Numbered from the stretch's first letter, positions 18,786 to 28,523 are shown. The stretch is DNA of 64,000 nucleotides from Ensifer adhaerens (GCF_002007205.1 NZ_LAZS01000006.1:930001-994000), one strand, 5' to 3'. Notes: generated by a model not told the origin, from the sequence alone. Numbers and translations: made by a program.

Positions 18786-19580
18786 CTAATCCAGGTCCAT
18801 CGTGGTGAAGACCCGGCAATTGTCGGGTGCAGGCGTAGCACGGCAGATTTCCGCATCGACCAATTGGCCGACGGGCAGGTGGCCCGTCAACAGCAGCTCC
18901 AAGGACAATTGATAGGGGTGGAGCCTGCCGGCCGCGTTGCGCAGGCGTTCGGCCAGAGACTGGTAGCGCACGCCCATTTCACCGTAGTAGGCCACCAGTT
19001 TGCGGGTGTTTGCCTCGTTTCCGGCCAGCATCGGAATGTCTTCGACGATCGTCCCTTCTCCCGCCAGCCGTCGAATGCCGGACGCAAGGACAAGCGTGCA
19101 TGCCTGCGAGCAGGCTCCGAGCGAAACCGCCTTGCCGATATGGTCGGCCCCCTTGCCGTCGTTTGCGGTACAGTTTTTCTGATCACGCTGACATCCGGTG
19201 AAGACGGTCGTGCCCACCGCGACGTCCAGCTTGCTCTTGCGGATGAGGCGGCCCAGGGCCATCGCCGCCGCCATGTCGCCGCCAGGCGATCGCAGGACCA
19301 ATGGCAGCCTTCGGCCTGCGAGCGTCTTCAAGGACGCCTTCAGCAGGGCCGGCGTCTTCGGACCGATGGTGCCCGCGGCGGAAATCCATTCCGGACATGT
19401 CGGCTCACAACCCGCCTGGTTGGAGCGCACCACGACGAACCGCATCTCCTGCTCGTTCGCCATCGTCGTCTGCGGGCTCAAGAGGCTGCAGGCCACCAGA
19501 CAGATCGGCAGCAATGCCCCTCGCAGTCGGTGCCGGACCTTGCCACCAAAAGGCATCCACGCCTGCGCTTCGACTTCCAT
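18786..19580 (-). CDS. Exported ClpP/crotonase-fold-like protein, divergent paralogue
   Basis: A 264-residue exported protein; a signal peptide or N-terminal anchor covers about residues 15-42. It shares with the gene upstream the block CEPTCPEWISA-x-G-x-I, RRLPLVLRSPGGDMAAAMALGRLIRK, LDVAVGTTVFTGC and a C-terminal NCRVFTTMDL. SPGGD plus the later GACSQACTLVLASG segment is the layout of ClpP/SppA-like serine hydrolase folds. This copy lacks the GVHQVTT part of its paralogue and has GACSQAC where the paralogue has GAYCASAC, so catalysis may be lost. It follows its paralogue by 15 bp in one operon. Function is unknown. Confidence 0.7.
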   Translation of the reverse strand: MEVEAQAWMPFGGKVRHRLRGALLPICLVACSLLSPQTTMANEQEMRFVVVRSNQAGCEPTCPEWISAAGTIGPKTPALLKASLKTLAGRRLPLVLRSPGGDMAAAMALGRLIRKSKLDVAVGTTVFTGCQRDQKNCTANDGKGADHIGKAVSLGACSQACTLVLASGIRRLAGEGTIVEDIPMLAGNEANTRKLVAYYGEMGVRYQSLAERLRNAAGRLHPYQLSLELLLTGHLPVGQLVDAEICRATPAPDNCRVFTTMDLD

Positions 19581-19595
19581 CCTACGCTCCCCGGT

Positions 19596-20528
19596 CTACC
19601 GACGTTTCAGGTCCGACATGACGAAGACGCGGCAGTTGGCGGCCGCCGGCACGGTCTTGCAAACATCGTTGGACGTCAGCAGCTCGACCCCGCCGAGTTG
19701 CGTAATCAACTTCATCTCCAGCATCGCCACGGGTTCGATCTTGCGCATGTCGGCGACAGGCGTCACCTTCATCAAATCGACGACGGTGCGGCCGATCCCC
19801 ATTTCCGAAAGGTAGACCGCAAGCTGGCGCTCCATTGCCTTGGTCATCTCATAGGTTTTGTGGCTGCCGGCATTCTTGCGACTGATCACCTTCTTGCTCG
19901 TGACCTTCTTCTTGCCGTTTACGACGCGGTACTGCTCGCGATACCGCGTCTGGATCGTCACGTAGACCGTGGTGACCTGGTGGACGCCCAGATACGCCCA
20001 CTGGCTCACCACCCGCCGGGCGCCGCCGCCAAGCATCAGCGGACAAGCGGAAGCGCAATAGGCGCCAGCCGAATAGGCGACACCGATGTAGCGAGCGCCC
20101 TTGCCGTCGTTTTCATGGCAGTCTTTTTGCTGCGGCTGGCAGCCGGCGAAGCGGGTCTTGCCGACCGCCACGTCAAGCTTTCGTTCCCGGATGAGGCGGC
20201 CGAGCGCCAGAGCCGCGTCGATGTCTCCGCCGGGCGACGTCACCACGATCGGCAGGCGGCGTTCGCCGATGGTTTTCAGCAGCTTTTTCAAACGCGCCGG
20301 ACTGTCTCGGGCGATCGCCCCCTCGGCGGATATCCATTCCGGACAGGTCGGCTCGCACCCCGGCTGGCCGCTGCGAACGACGAAGAACTGCATGTCGGGG
20401 CCACCGACCGGCGATGCCAGAACGGCCGAGACCGAGGCCAGGAACCCGAGCAGCAGGCTGACCGTGACGGCGAAACGCGAGAAAACAACCTTCAGGTAAG
20501 CCGTGCCGAACAAATACATATACCTCAT
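19596..20528 (-). CDS. Exported ClpP/crotonase-fold-like protein
   Basis: About 310 residues: an N-terminal membrane or signal segment (about 17-38), then CEPTCPEWISAEGAI, RRLPIVVTSPGGDIDAALALGRLIRE, a cysteine-rich stretch (FAGCQPQQKDC), AYSAGAYCASACPLMLGGG and WAYLGVHQVTT. The order SPGGD, SAGAYCASAC and the downstream histidine resembles periplasmic ClpP-like serine hydrolases (the COG3904 style). Ser of SAC and His of VHQ are candidate catalytic residues. A basic insert (VVNGKKKVTSKKVISRK) follows. It is first gene of a two-gene tandem-duplicate operon. The substrate is unknown and may be a periplasmic peptide or protein. Confidence 0.7.
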   Translation of the reverse strand: MRYMYLFGTAYLKVVFSRFAVTVSLLLGFLASVSAVLASPVGGPDMQFFVVRSGQPGCEPTCPEWISAEGAIARDSPARLKKLLKTIGERRLPIVVTSPGGDIDAALALGRLIRERKLDVAVGKTRFAGCQPQQKDCHENDGKGARYIGVAYSAGAYCASACPLMLGGGARRVVSQWAYLGVHQVTTVYVTIQTRYREQYRVVNGKKKVTSKKVISRKNAGSHKTYEMTKAMERQLAVYLSEMGIGRTVVDLMKVTPVADMRKIEPVAMLEMKLITQLGGVELLTSNDVCKTVPAAANCRVFVMSDLKRR

Positions 20529-20985
20529 GCCGGCCGCTTTTTTCTGCGCCGGTCAGAATGGACGGATGGTGCTTGGTCCGATTTCGCTTTCCCGCGCTTT
20601 GCCGGGCGAAATAAAGTTCTACGCAGCAATCTTATGTATCCAAACATAGGTCTTTCGCTGATCATCCTGGGATCGTGCGAGAAGAGATAAGGCAATAAAC
20701 AGGTTGCGCCAGCATCGATTAAAACCCACGATAGCACGCGTCAAGAATATAAGGCAACACTCAGATACACGAAACAGCGAGCGTGGAAGGCGCATGATCG
20801 CCGACCATTCCCGGATGGCCGGCACGATCATCCTATCGGCGCAGTAAGGCCAGATCGCAGGAGACGGTTCGGTTTCGCGGGCACGCGTCCTCAAGACGGC
20901 CGCGCCGTCGATCCCGAATTCGACGGTGTTCCGGTCGCGGGGCCCTTTGTGCGCTCGGCAGGGGCTTCATGCGATGGCCGGCGCG
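20529..20985. other. Intergenic region, no gene recognised
   Basis: About 457 bp. The part nearest the ClpP-like operon is AT-richer than average and may hold its promoter. A short translated stretch near 20910 ([10 protein letters not shown]) resembles FabB but is too short to call. Confidence 0.45.
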
Positions 20986-22494
20986 TCAATCCGGCAGACC
21001 GGCCTTGTGGAAACCGTCAACGAAGTGCGCAAGCGTCGCCGCGTCGCGAAACGGTTCCGTCGTGACCCAGAAGCCGGTCGTGAAATGGGGGTTGGCGACG
21101 AGGAACAGGTCGACTTCGGCGCGCGCCTCGTCCAACCGCCCAAGCTGTGCGAGGCTCGCCGCCAGGAAGCGACGCGAGCTGGTTCGATAGGTCTCGTCCT
21201 TGCGCAGTGTCTCGACCGCCGCTTCGTAATCGCGGGCGGCATATTGCGCCTGGCCGAGCGTCAGATAGTACCAGCTTGCCGGATACGGGTTCAGCCGGAA
21301 TGCCTTGCGAATATGCTCGAGTCCTTCCTCGACCCGGCCCGCCAGGACGGCGATGTCGGACAATGTCGCCCAGGTGTCTGCCTCGTTCGGGTCAAGCTCG
21401 ATGGCCTTGGCGAATTCCGCGTCGGCCTCGGCGAAGCTGCGTTCATAGGCAAGCAGATTTGCCAGAACCCAGCGGCACCCGGCATCGTTGGGATCGATTG
21501 CGACGGCCTTGCGCGCCAACTCCAGGGCGACGCTGCGCGCCGGCTGGACCGGTTCACCCCAATGCACCCAACCCATCCAGTGGTTCATGGCGAGCCAGCG
21601 ATAGGCCTCGGCGTAATCAGGGTCGAGCGACAGCGCGCGGGTAAGCATCAGATGCGCTTCACGGGCCGTCTGCGGCGAATCGTCGATCAGCTTGCGCGCG
21701 CGCACGCAGAGATCATAGGCCTCGAGACTCTTGGGCCGATTGCGTGGCGGCGGTGTACGCAGCCGGCCGAGCAACGCCTCGACGATCTTGGCCGTCACCT
21801 CGTCCTGGACCGCAAAGATATCTTCGAGGTTCCGATCGAAGCGCTCCGCCCAGAGATGTTCGCCAGGGTGCGCATCCACCAGCTGGGCGTTGATGCGCAC
21901 CCTGTCGGCGGCGCGGCGGACGCTGCCCTCCAACAGGTAACGCACCCCGAGATCCTCTGCGATCGCACGCACGTCCATTGCCCTGCCCTTGTAGGCAAAG
22001 ACCGAGTTGCGGGCGATGACGAAAAGGCCGCCGCTTCTGGACAGGTCCGTAATCAGGTCTTCGGTCATCCCGTCCGCAAAGGAATCCTGTTCGGGATCGT
22101 TGCTGAGGTTGACGAAAGGCAGCACGGCGATCGACGGCTTGTTCGGCAGCGGCAAAGGCTTTCGCGTCACGCCGCCCAGTCGCTCGATGGTCCCGGTAAA
22201 ACGGTAGCCGACGCGCGGCACGGTCGAGATCCATTCACCGCCATCGACGGCCGGGCCGAGCAGTTTCCTCAGCTGAGCGATCTGAACGGTGAGATTGCCC
22301 TCCTCGACGGCCGTGCCCGGCCAGGCCGCATCCATCAACTCGGCCTTGGCGAGGATTTCTCCGGGCCGCCCGACGAGGGCCGCAAGCAGCTTTACGCCAC
22401 GATAGCCAACGGCCACGGGATCGTCGTTCCGCAGGAGCGTTCCCGCACCCGGATCAAGCACGAACGGACCGAAGGCAAAACGCGTTTCCTGCAT
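20986..22494 (-). CDS. Winged-helix DNA-binding protein with TolB-like and TPR domains
   Basis: A 502-residue CadC/ToxR-type regulator without an obvious membrane helix. The N-terminal OmpR-like winged helix (about residues 5-105) has FGPFVLDPGAGTLLR, GYRGVKLLAALVGRPGE and YRFTG. The middle section KPSIAVLPFVNLSNDPEQDSFADGMTEDLITDLSR is the adenylate-cyclase-associated/TolB-like module common in rhizobia. The C-terminal half is TPR repeats (ALSLDPDYAEAYRWLAMNH, AIELDPNEADTWATLSD). Such proteins likely regulate transcription through protein-protein contacts, but the target is unknown. The start MQETRFAFG was chosen by domain boundary; no good Shine-Dalgarno sequence is visible. Confidence 0.85.
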   Translation of the reverse strand: MQETRFAFGPFVLDPGAGTLLRNDDPVAVGYRGVKLLAALVGRPGEILAKAELMDAAWPGTAVEEGNLTVQIAQLRKLLGPAVDGGEWISTVPRVGYRFTGTIERLGGVTRKPLPLPNKPSIAVLPFVNLSNDPEQDSFADGMTEDLITDLSRSGGLFVIARNSVFAYKGRAMDVRAIAEDLGVRYLLEGSVRRAADRVRINAQLVDAHPGEHLWAERFDRNLEDIFAVQDEVTAKIVEALLGRLRTPPPRNRPKSLEAYDLCVRARKLIDDSPQTAREAHLMLTRALSLDPDYAEAYRWLAMNHWMGWVHWGEPVQPARSVALELARKAVAIDPNDAGCRWVLANLLAYERSFAEADAEFAKAIELDPNEADTWATLSDIAVLAGRVEEGLEHIRKAFRLNPYPASWYYLTLGQAQYAARDYEAAVETLRKDETYRTSSRRFLAASLAQLGRLDEARAEVDLFLVANPHFTTGFWVTTEPFRDAATLAHFVDGFHKAGLPD

Positions 22495-22631
22495 GTGGCG
22501 ATCTATAGCCCGTTTGGAAGTTTTTGAGAACTTTTTGGACGGGTTTAAGTACGGCGCTGATCGCATTGCGCAAAATCCAACCTTCTTCAAGTCGAGGGTC
22601 CCGGATCCTCGAAGCCGATAGCGAGGTTGCC

Positions 22632-22838
22632 ATGAACAACACCCCCTTCCCTCCGATTGCTTCGCATGGCCCTATCGAAACGCTCCGACGCATGGTCTCC
22701 GCCTGGCGTGAACGGAACCAGTTTCGCGTAGAGCTCGAGCGCAAGCTCAAGGGCGATCCGCATTTGATCGACGACATCGGCCTGACGCGACGCCAGGTCG
22801 AGGAAGAGCTCGCCAGGCCCTTCTGGCAAGTGCTTTGA
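22632..22838 (+). CDS. DUF1127 domain protein
   Basis: A 68-residue small basic protein ending in the DUF1127 (YjiS-like) motif: WRERNQFRVELERKLKGDPHL, then IDDIGLTRRQVEEELARPFWQ. Rhizobia carry many of these; some affect RNA turnover or phosphate and stress physiology. The start MNNTPFPP has GAGGTTGCC upstream. It lies 13 bp before the MFS gene and is probably its operon partner. Confidence 0.85.
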   Translation: MNNTPFPPIASHGPIETLRRMVSAWRERNQFRVELERKLKGDPHLIDDIGLTRRQVEEELARPFWQVL

Positions 22839-22851
22839 GGCAAACGGCCCA

Positions 22852-24054
22852 ATGACATCGGACCAGCAGTTGCCGCCTGCGTCGCCGGCTCTCGGCCAGC
22901 TGATCACGGCGCCCCAAGAGCATCCGGCCCCATGGGCCGCTATGGCGGGCATCATTGCCACCGTCACCGTCTTTGCCGTGGCGCAGGGTCTGACCTACCC
23001 GCTGCTCAGCTTCATCCTGGAGCGGCAGCGGACGGCACCGGCCCTGATCGGACTGTCGGCGGCGATGACGCCGCTCGGCTTCATCCTGTCGGCGCCCTTG
23101 ATCCCGATGCTGTCGCGGCGGCTGGGCGGTGCCCGGCTTGCGATCCTCTGTTCGATCCTGGCCGTCTGCACGCTTGCCGCCATTGGCTGGACACAGGACG
23201 TCTGGGCCTGGATGCCGCTGCGTTTCCTGCTTGGCGTTTTCGCCAATCCGCTTTCGGTGATCAGCGAGACCTGGCTGGTGGCAATCACGCCCGCGTCCCG
23301 CCGCGGCCGCATCATGGGCCTCTATTCCTCGGTCGTCTCAGCCGGCTTCGGCATCGGGCCGCTGTCGCTCGCGCTGGTCGGAACGGAGGGCTGGTCACCC
23401 TTCCTGATCGGCATCGTGGCCTTTCTCCTGTGCGGCCTGATCCTGCTCGCGCTGATACCGCGCCTGTCTGACATGCCGCAGGATGGGGAGGCGACGTCCG
23501 TCGCCGGCTTTTTCGCGCTGGCGCCGCTGCTGCTGTTTGCCGTCGCAACGGCCGCCGCCTTCGAGCAGACCCTGCTTTCTCTGCTTGCGGTCTATGGTGC
23601 AGCGCTTGGCAGCAGCGAAGAGCGCGTCGCGCCGCTCATCACCTGCTTCATTGCCGGCAACGCGTCGCTGCAGATCCTGATCGGACGCCTGTCCGAACGC
23701 AGTGGATCGAGGCAGACACTGTTGTTCTGTGTCCTTTCCTCCCTGGCCGGCTGCCTGCTTCTGCCATGGCTGTTCGACAGCTGGCTCATCTGGCCGTTCG
23801 TCTTCGTCTGGGGCGGCGTCACGTTCGGGATCTACACCCTGTCGCTCATTCAACTCGGCGAGCGGTTCACCGGCCAGGCCCTGATTGCCGGCAACGCCGC
23901 CTTCGCCTTCGCCTGGGGAATCGGCGGCATGGTCGGCTCGCCTGCAACAGGCGTTGCCATGCAGGTGACTGGACACCAAGGGCTGCCGCTGTCGCTCGGC
24001 CTGCTCTGCGCGGTCCTTGCGGGGCTCTTGATCGCCGGGAAAAGGCGCGGCTGA
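22852..24054 (+). CDS. MFS transporter
   Basis: A 400-residue major facilitator with about 12 hydrophobic helices starting near residue 27. The loop RRLGGARLAI after helix 2, ETWLVAITPASRRGRIMGLYSS in the helix 4-5 area, and the repeat-like GRLSERSGSRQTLL after helix 8 fit the MFS architecture, of the YcaD/sugar-exporter-like branch. The substrate cannot be told. It follows the DUF1127 gene closely and is convergent with a small membrane-protein gene. Confidence 0.85.
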   Translation: MTSDQQLPPASPALGQLITAPQEHPAPWAAMAGIIATVTVFAVAQGLTYPLLSFILERQRTAPALIGLSAAMTPLGFILSAPLIPMLSRRLGGARLAILCSILAVCTLAAIGWTQDVWAWMPLRFLLGVFANPLSVISETWLVAITPASRRGRIMGLYSSVVSAGFGIGPLSLALVGTEGWSPFLIGIVAFLLCGLILLALIPRLSDMPQDGEATSVAGFFALAPLLLFAVATAAAFEQTLLSLLAVYGAALGSSEERVAPLITCFIAGNASLQILIGRLSERSGSRQTLLFCVLSSLAGCLLLPWLFDSWLIWPFVFVWGGVTFGIYTLSLIQLGERFTGQALIAGNAAFAFAWGIGGMVGSPATGVAMQVTGHQGLPLSLGLLCAVLAGLLIAGKRRG

Positions 24055-24098
24055 CGCGACATGCAGGCCCGTCCGGCCCGCGTGCTTCGGTAAGCGGT

Positions 24099-24320
24099 TC
24101 AAACCAGGACGAAGAGCACGAGCAGAGCCGCAATCACTGCGGCCACGACGAAGCCGGTATGCGTGCGGCGCTCGGGATCGAGCGGTGAACGGTAGAGGCT
24201 CCGCAGAAACGACATGGGCACCTCGGAGGTCGCCCCATGTCCCTCACCCTGCTTGATGTCCTTGGCGATGGCTTCGGCCGCATCCTCGCTCAAGGGCGGC
24301 CTGTTCACTCCCGACGTCAT
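24099..24320 (-). CDS. Small single-pass membrane protein
   Basis: A 73-residue hypothetical protein: a polar, acidic N-terminal part (LSEDAAEAIAKDIKQGEGHG), a short linker and one C-terminal transmembrane helix (about residues 54-73, TGFVVAAVIAALLVLFVLV). The ATG giving MTSGVNRPP has a textbook GGAGG eight bases upstream, which supports a real gene; an ATG three codons earlier abuts the same GGAGG and is less likely. A tail-anchored topology is expected. Function is unknown. Confidence 0.6.
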   Translation of the reverse strand: MTSGVNRPPLSEDAAEAIAKDIKQGEGHGATSEVPMSFLRSLYRSPLDPERRTHTGFVVAAVIAALLVLFVLV

Positions 24321-24410
24321 GGAACTCATCCTCCGGCAGCAAAACCGATCGCATGGTGAGCCGGATCGTCGGCAAAGGCAACGGGCTAAGTCTGGCTTGC
24401 CGCCGGATGC

Positions 24411-24440
24411 AAAAAAGCCGGGTCATGTGCCCGGCTCTTT
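24411..24440 (-). terminator. Rho-independent terminator of the methyltransferase gene
   Basis: On the minus strand AGCCGGG and CCCGGCT pair around TCATGTG and run into six T. It lies about 40 bp past the stop of the RsmC-like gene. Confidence 0.8.
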
Positions 24441-24477
24441 CCATTCTCGGTTCGCGCAAAAGTGGCCGTGCGGCGCC

Positions 24478-25509
24478 TCAGCGCTTGGCCCAGAGCACCT
24501 TGAAGCGGGCGTTGCGGCAGGTCTCGCCGTACTCCTTGGAATTCTCGGCCAGAACCTGCTCGTAAGGGAGACCACGGTTGGCGACCAGCATCAGCTTTCC
24601 GCCCTGCTTCAGCGCCTTCAGCGCCGTCTTGATGATGGCAATCCCGAGCGCCGGCTCGGCGGCGTGGCTCTCATGGAAGGGCGGGTTCATGACGATGAGG
24701 TCGTATTTGTCACGCGGCTCTTCGCTCGTCAGGTCGAACCAGTAGAAGCGGGCCGGCATGCGCGGGGCGTTCGCCAACATGTTGACGCGGGCGGCCTCGA
24801 GCGCTTCGTGATCGGCCTCGAACAGGTCGATGCCCTTGGTGCCCGGAGACGCCTGAGCGAGCTTCGTCGCGAGATAACCCCAGCCGGCGCCGAAATCGGC
24901 GGCATGGCCATGGAAATCGATCGGCAGGCGCGAGGCGAGCAGTTCCGAGCCGGCATCGATGCGGTCGTGCGAGAACATGCCTGGCGACGCCTCGAACAGG
25001 CCGTCGACGCGTACCGGCACCTTGGCGAGCTTGCGCACGGCGTCGGTGACATCTTGCGGCCGCGTGAACCAGAAGGCGACGCCGTGATATTTCGGCAGAT
25101 GGTCGCCGTCCCATTCGAACTTGGCGATGCGCTTCTTCAGCGACTGGATGCCGTCTTCCTTGCCGCCGGCAACGACGATCAGGCCACCCTCGCGGGTGCG
25201 CTTCAGCGCCTCGGCGATCCGGTCCTCGTTCTCGCCCTTGTGCTTGCCCGCAAGCACCAGCGCGACGTCGTAGTCTTCGCCGGTGATCTCTGGCGCCACA
25301 TCGGCACGAGCGGCCTCCAGGGCGCGATAGAGCGGCCGGAGCGGCTGGACGGCTGCGATCGACGCAGCGAAGCCGTCAGGCAGCCTGTAGCCTGCCTCGG
25401 CGCCGAGGAAGAGCACGCGCTCGCCCTCGCCCGGCGGGTCGATCACGCCGCTGTCGAACGGGTAAAACAGGGTCTTCAACGCATCTCGGCTCATCGGTCT
25501 ATCCGTCAT
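24478..25509 (-). CDS. RsmC-like class I SAM-dependent methyltransferase
   Basis: A 343-residue protein with the two-domain layout of RsmC/RlmG 16S/23S rRNA guanine-N2 methyltransferases. A degenerate N-terminal domain (LFYPFDSGVIDPPGEGERVLFLG) precedes a catalytic C-terminal domain with SAM motif ADFGAGWGYLATKLA and the catalytic NPPFH (DLIVMNPPFHESHA), which is typical of N2-guanine or N6-adenine enzymes. G1207 of 16S rRNA is the expected target by analogy. It lies downstream of pnp in the translation/RNA block. ATG 25509 is the start chosen; another lies five codons in. Confidence 0.85.
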   Translation of the reverse strand: MTDRPMSRDALKTLFYPFDSGVIDPPGEGERVLFLGAEAGYRLPDGFAASIAAVQPLRPLYRALEAARADVAPEITGEDYDVALVLAGKHKGENEDRIAEALKRTREGGLIVVAGGKEDGIQSLKKRIAKFEWDGDHLPKYHGVAFWFTRPQDVTDAVRKLAKVPVRVDGLFEASPGMFSHDRIDAGSELLASRLPIDFHGHAADFGAGWGYLATKLAQASPGTKGIDLFEADHEALEAARVNMLANAPRMPARFYWFDLTSEEPRDKYDLIVMNPPFHESHAAEPALGIAIIKTALKALKQGGKLMLVANRGLPYEQVLAENSKEYGETCRNARFKVLWAKR

Positions 25510-25523
25510 CTTCCTACAAGAAA

Positions 25524-25552
25524 GGGGCGCGGAGCGATCTGCCCCGCGCCCC
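25524..25552 (-). terminator. Hairpin terminator after pnp
   Basis: GGGGCGCGG and CCGCGCCCC form a 9-bp stem 23 bp past the pnp stop, followed on the minus strand by TTTCTTG, which is a modest U-run. Confidence 0.65.
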
Positions 25553-25575
25553 GAATGCATTCGGGTGAAGCCCGC

Positions 25576-27729
25576 TTATTCTGCGGCTTCGCCGTCGCCC
25601 TTCTTCTCGGACTTTTCGGCAACGACTTCCTTGCCGGTTGCCTGGTCGACGACCTTCATCGACAGGCGAACCTTGCCGCGCTCGTCGAAGCCCATGAGCT
25701 TGACCCAGACCTTGTCGCCTTCCTTGACGACGTCGGTCGTCTTGGCGACGCGCTCGGAGGCGAGCTGCGAGATGTGGACGAGGCCGTCACGGGCGCCGAA
25801 GAAGTTGACGAAGGCGCCGAAGTCGGCGGTCTTCACAACGGTGCCTTCGTAGATCTGGCCGACTTCCGGCTCGGCAACGATCGAGTGGATCCACTTGCGG
25901 GCCGCTTCGATTTCCTTGCCGGACGAGGAGGCGATCTTCACGGTGCCGTCGTCTTCGATGTTGATCTTGGCGCCGGTCTTTTCGACGATTTCGCGGATGA
26001 CCTTGCCGCCCGAGCCGATGACTTCACGGATCTTGTCGACCGGGATGTTCATGACTTCGATGCGCGGAGCGAATTCGCCGAGCTGGCCGCGGCTTTCCGA
26101 GATGGCCTTGGCCATTTCGCCGAGGATGTGGAGACGGCCGCCCTTGGCCTGGTTGAGCGCGATGCCCATGATCTCTTCGGTGATGCCCTCGATCTTGATG
26201 TCCATCTGGAGCGAGGTGATGCCGGCTTCGGTGCCCGCAACCTTGAAGTCCATGTCGCCGAGGTGGTCTTCGTCGCCGAGGATGTCGGAGAGAACGGCGA
26301 AGCGCTCATCTTCCTTGATCAGACCCATGGCGATACCGGCAACCGGCTTTGCCAGCGGAACGCCGGCGTCCATGAGAGCGAGCGAGGTGCCGCAGACGGT
26401 GGCCATCGAGGACGAACCGTTGGACTCGGTGATCTCGGAAACGACGCGCAGCGTGTAGGGGAACTGCTCGGCTTCCGGGAGCATCGGGCGGATAGCGCGC
26501 CAGGCGAGCTTGCCGTGACCGATTTCGCGGCGGCCCGGGGAGCCCATGCGACCGGTTTCACCGACCGAGAAGGGCGGGAAGTTGTAGTGCAGCATGAAGC
26601 GTTCTTTGTACATGCCGGTCAGGCTGTCGACGTACTGTTCGTCTTCGCCGGTGCCGAGCGTGGCGACAACGATCGCCTGCGTCTCGCCGCGGGTGAACAG
26701 CGCCGAACCGTGGGTGCGCGGCAGCACGCCGACTTCCGAAACGATCGGACGAACGGTTTCAAGGTCGCGGCCGTCAATACGGCTCTTGGTGTCGAGGATG
26801 TTCCAGCGAACGATCTTGGCCTGCAGGTGCTTGAAGACGGCGCCGATTTCTTCGGCCGAATGGGCCGGGTTCTCGATGCCCTCAGGCAGGAAGTGCGCCT
26901 TCACCTTGGCCTTGACGGCGTCGACGGCAGCGTAGCGGGCAGCCTTCTCGGTGATCTTGTAGGCGTTGCGCAGCTCGTCTTCGGCGAGCGAGAGCATGGC
27001 GTTTTCGAGTGCGGAATGATCGTCCGCTTCGAACTCGCGCGGCTCCTTGGCAGCGACTTCAGCGAGCTTGATGATGGCGTCGATGACCGGCTGGAAGCCC
27101 TTCTGACCGAAGACGACGGCGCCGAGCATGACGTCTTCCGCCAGTTCCTTGGCTTCGGATTCAACCATCAGCACCGCTTCCTGGGTGCCGGCGACCACGA
27201 GGTCGAGGGTCGATTCGTCCATCTCGTCGAGATGCGGGTTCAGCACGTACTGGCCGTTGATGTAGCCGACGCGCGCGCCACCGATCGGGCCCATGAAGGG
27301 GATGCCCGACAGCGTCAGCGCTGCAGAAGCGGCAACCATCGACAGGACGTCGGGGTTGTTTTCGAGGTCATGCTGCATGACCGTGACGATGACCTGGGTG
27401 TCGTTCTTGTAGCCATCGGGGAAAAGCGGACGGATCGGACGGTCGATCAGGCGCGAAACGAGCGTTTCGTTTTCGCTCGGACGGCCTTCGCGCTTGAAGT
27501 AGCCACCCGGGATCTTGCCGGCGGCGTAGGTCTTTTCCTGGTAGTTGACGGTCAGCGGGAAAAAGTCCTGGCCCGGCTTCGGCGACTTGGCCGAAACGAC
27601 GGTGGCGAGAACGACGGTTTCGCCGTAGGTGGCGAGAACGGCGCCGTCAGCCTGGCGGGCGATCTTGCCGGTTTCGAGCTTGAGCGGACGCCCAGCCCAT
27701 TCGATTTCAACCTTGTGGGTATCGAACAT
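25576..27729 (-). CDS. pnp: Polyribonucleotide nucleotidyltransferase (PNPase)
   Basis: A 717-residue 3'-5' phosphorolytic exoribonuclease of the degradosome and cold-shock response. Two RNase PH domains are seen: the first with [29 protein letters not shown], the second with [15 protein letters not shown] and [18 protein letters not shown] domain ([17 protein letters not shown]) and an S1 domain ([19 protein letters not shown]) follow. The C-terminus ends in a Lys/Glu-rich tail. The start [11 protein letters not shown] has AAGGACAG upstream. rpsO lies just upstream, the conserved rpsO-pnp pair. Confidence 0.98.
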   Translation of the reverse strand: MFDTHKVEIEWAGRPLKLETGKIARQADGAVLATYGETVVLATVVSAKSPKPGQDFFPLTVNYQEKTYAAGKIPGGYFKREGRPSENETLVSRLIDRPIRPLFPDGYKNDTQVIVTVMQHDLENNPDVLSMVAASAALTLSGIPFMGPIGGARVGYINGQYVLNPHLDEMDESTLDLVVAGTQEAVLMVESEAKELAEDVMLGAVVFGQKGFQPVIDAIIKLAEVAAKEPREFEADDHSALENAMLSLAEDELRNAYKITEKAARYAAVDAVKAKVKAHFLPEGIENPAHSAEEIGAVFKHLQAKIVRWNILDTKSRIDGRDLETVRPIVSEVGVLPRTHGSALFTRGETQAIVVATLGTGEDEQYVDSLTGMYKERFMLHYNFPPFSVGETGRMGSPGRREIGHGKLAWRAIRPMLPEAEQFPYTLRVVSEITESNGSSSMATVCGTSLALMDAGVPLAKPVAGIAMGLIKEDERFAVLSDILGDEDHLGDMDFKVAGTEAGITSLQMDIKIEGITEEIMGIALNQAKGGRLHILGEMAKAISESRGQLGEFAPRIEVMNIPVDKIREVIGSGGKVIREIVEKTGAKINIEDDGTVKIASSSGKEIEAARKWIHSIVAEPEVGQIYEGTVVKTADFGAFVNFFGARDGLVHISQLASERVAKTTDVVKEGDKVWVKLMGFDERGKVRLSMKVVDQATGKEVVAEKSEKKGDGEAAE

Positions 27730-28043
27730 GTTCTGTCCTTCGTGTGCGGCGGACCTTTCCGCGGCTGTTGCAGCGCGGGCGGTCGAAGGGCCGCATGAAA
27801 TGGCGCATCACGGGCAAGACAACGGGAGGCTTCACGCTGTAATCGGCTGGTTTCCGCTTTGCCCGACCGCCCGCTTTGAAGCGGCGTTCCGGCAAGCAGG
27901 GGCCGAAGCATCCTGCAATCCTGCCCCATGACGGGCCATCGGTTGATCCGCGATACCGGCCCATCCGGTTCGCTGGATTCTCTCCTGGTGCCACGCTTTC
28001 TAAGCGGCCGGAGAGCTTAATCGTCGAGCGTTCAACGCTCCAT
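27730..28043. other. pnp leader / rpsO-pnp intergenic region
   Basis: About 314 bp between the rpsO terminator and pnp. In many bacteria the pnp leader is a PNPase/RNase III autoregulatory target. Several GC-rich inverted stretches are present, but I could not fix a specific structure. Confidence 0.4.
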
Positions 28044-28075
28044 AAAAAAGCCGGCGGGCCGCAATGACCCGCCGG
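28044..28075 (-). terminator. Rho-independent terminator of rpsO
   Basis: The 8-bp stem CCGGCGGG / CCCGCCGG runs into six T on the minus strand. It lies 10 bp past the rpsO stop and separates it from pnp. Confidence 0.85.
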
Positions 28076-28084
28076 ACAAGTCGC

Positions 28085-28354
28085 TTAGCGACGGATGCCC
28101 AGGGCACCGATCAGCTTGGTGTAGCGCGCTTCGTCTTTCTTCTTCAGATAGTCGAGGAGCGAACGACGGCTGGAAACCATTGCGAGCAGACCACGGCGGG
28201 AATGGTTATCCTTCTTGTGGCCCTTGAAGTGTTCGGTCAGGTTGTTGATCCGTTCCGTCAGGATAGCAACCTGGACTTCCGGGGAACCGGTGTCGCCTTC
28301 AACGGTTGCAAATTCCTTGATGAGCTGAGCCTTACGCTCTGCAGCAATCGACAT
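28085..28354 (-). CDS. rpsO: 30S ribosomal protein S15
   Basis: An 89-residue primary 16S rRNA-binding protein. Family motifs are seen: [51 protein letters not shown] and the C-terminal [21 protein letters not shown] precedes the ATG. It lies in the conserved truB-rpsO-pnp order, although here a histidine kinase/SH3 pair separates it from truB. Confidence 0.98.
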   Translation of the reverse strand: MSIAAERKAQLIKEFATVEGDTGSPEVQVAILTERINNLTEHFKGHKKDNHSRRGLLAMVSSRRSLLDYLKKKDEARYTKLIGALGIRR

Positions 28355-28523
28355 CGGATGATCCTTTCGATTTCGAGGATTTCGGGACGCCGTCAGCCGG
28401 GATGTCGTCCAGCTGCGGCCGTGAATGCAACGGGCATACGCCTTTTGCTGGCGTGCCTATAAACGAATTGGATGAAAAAGGAAAGGGTCATGAACTGGCG
28501 CCGGGAAGCGCCGGCAATAGGGT

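Noticed and set aside
20890-20970. Fragment of a second fabB
   Set aside because: [10 protein letters not shown] resembles FabB, and a nearby FGFAGT does too, but in reversed order and over too few residues. Chance is likelier.
24214-27798. Very long open reading frame antisense to pnp
   Set aside because: The frame follows from high GC and codon bias opposite a real gene. Its composition is skewed and resembles no family, while pnp is unmistakable. The same applies to the long plus-strand frames opposite infB (32644-35472) and rpsA (8429-9928).
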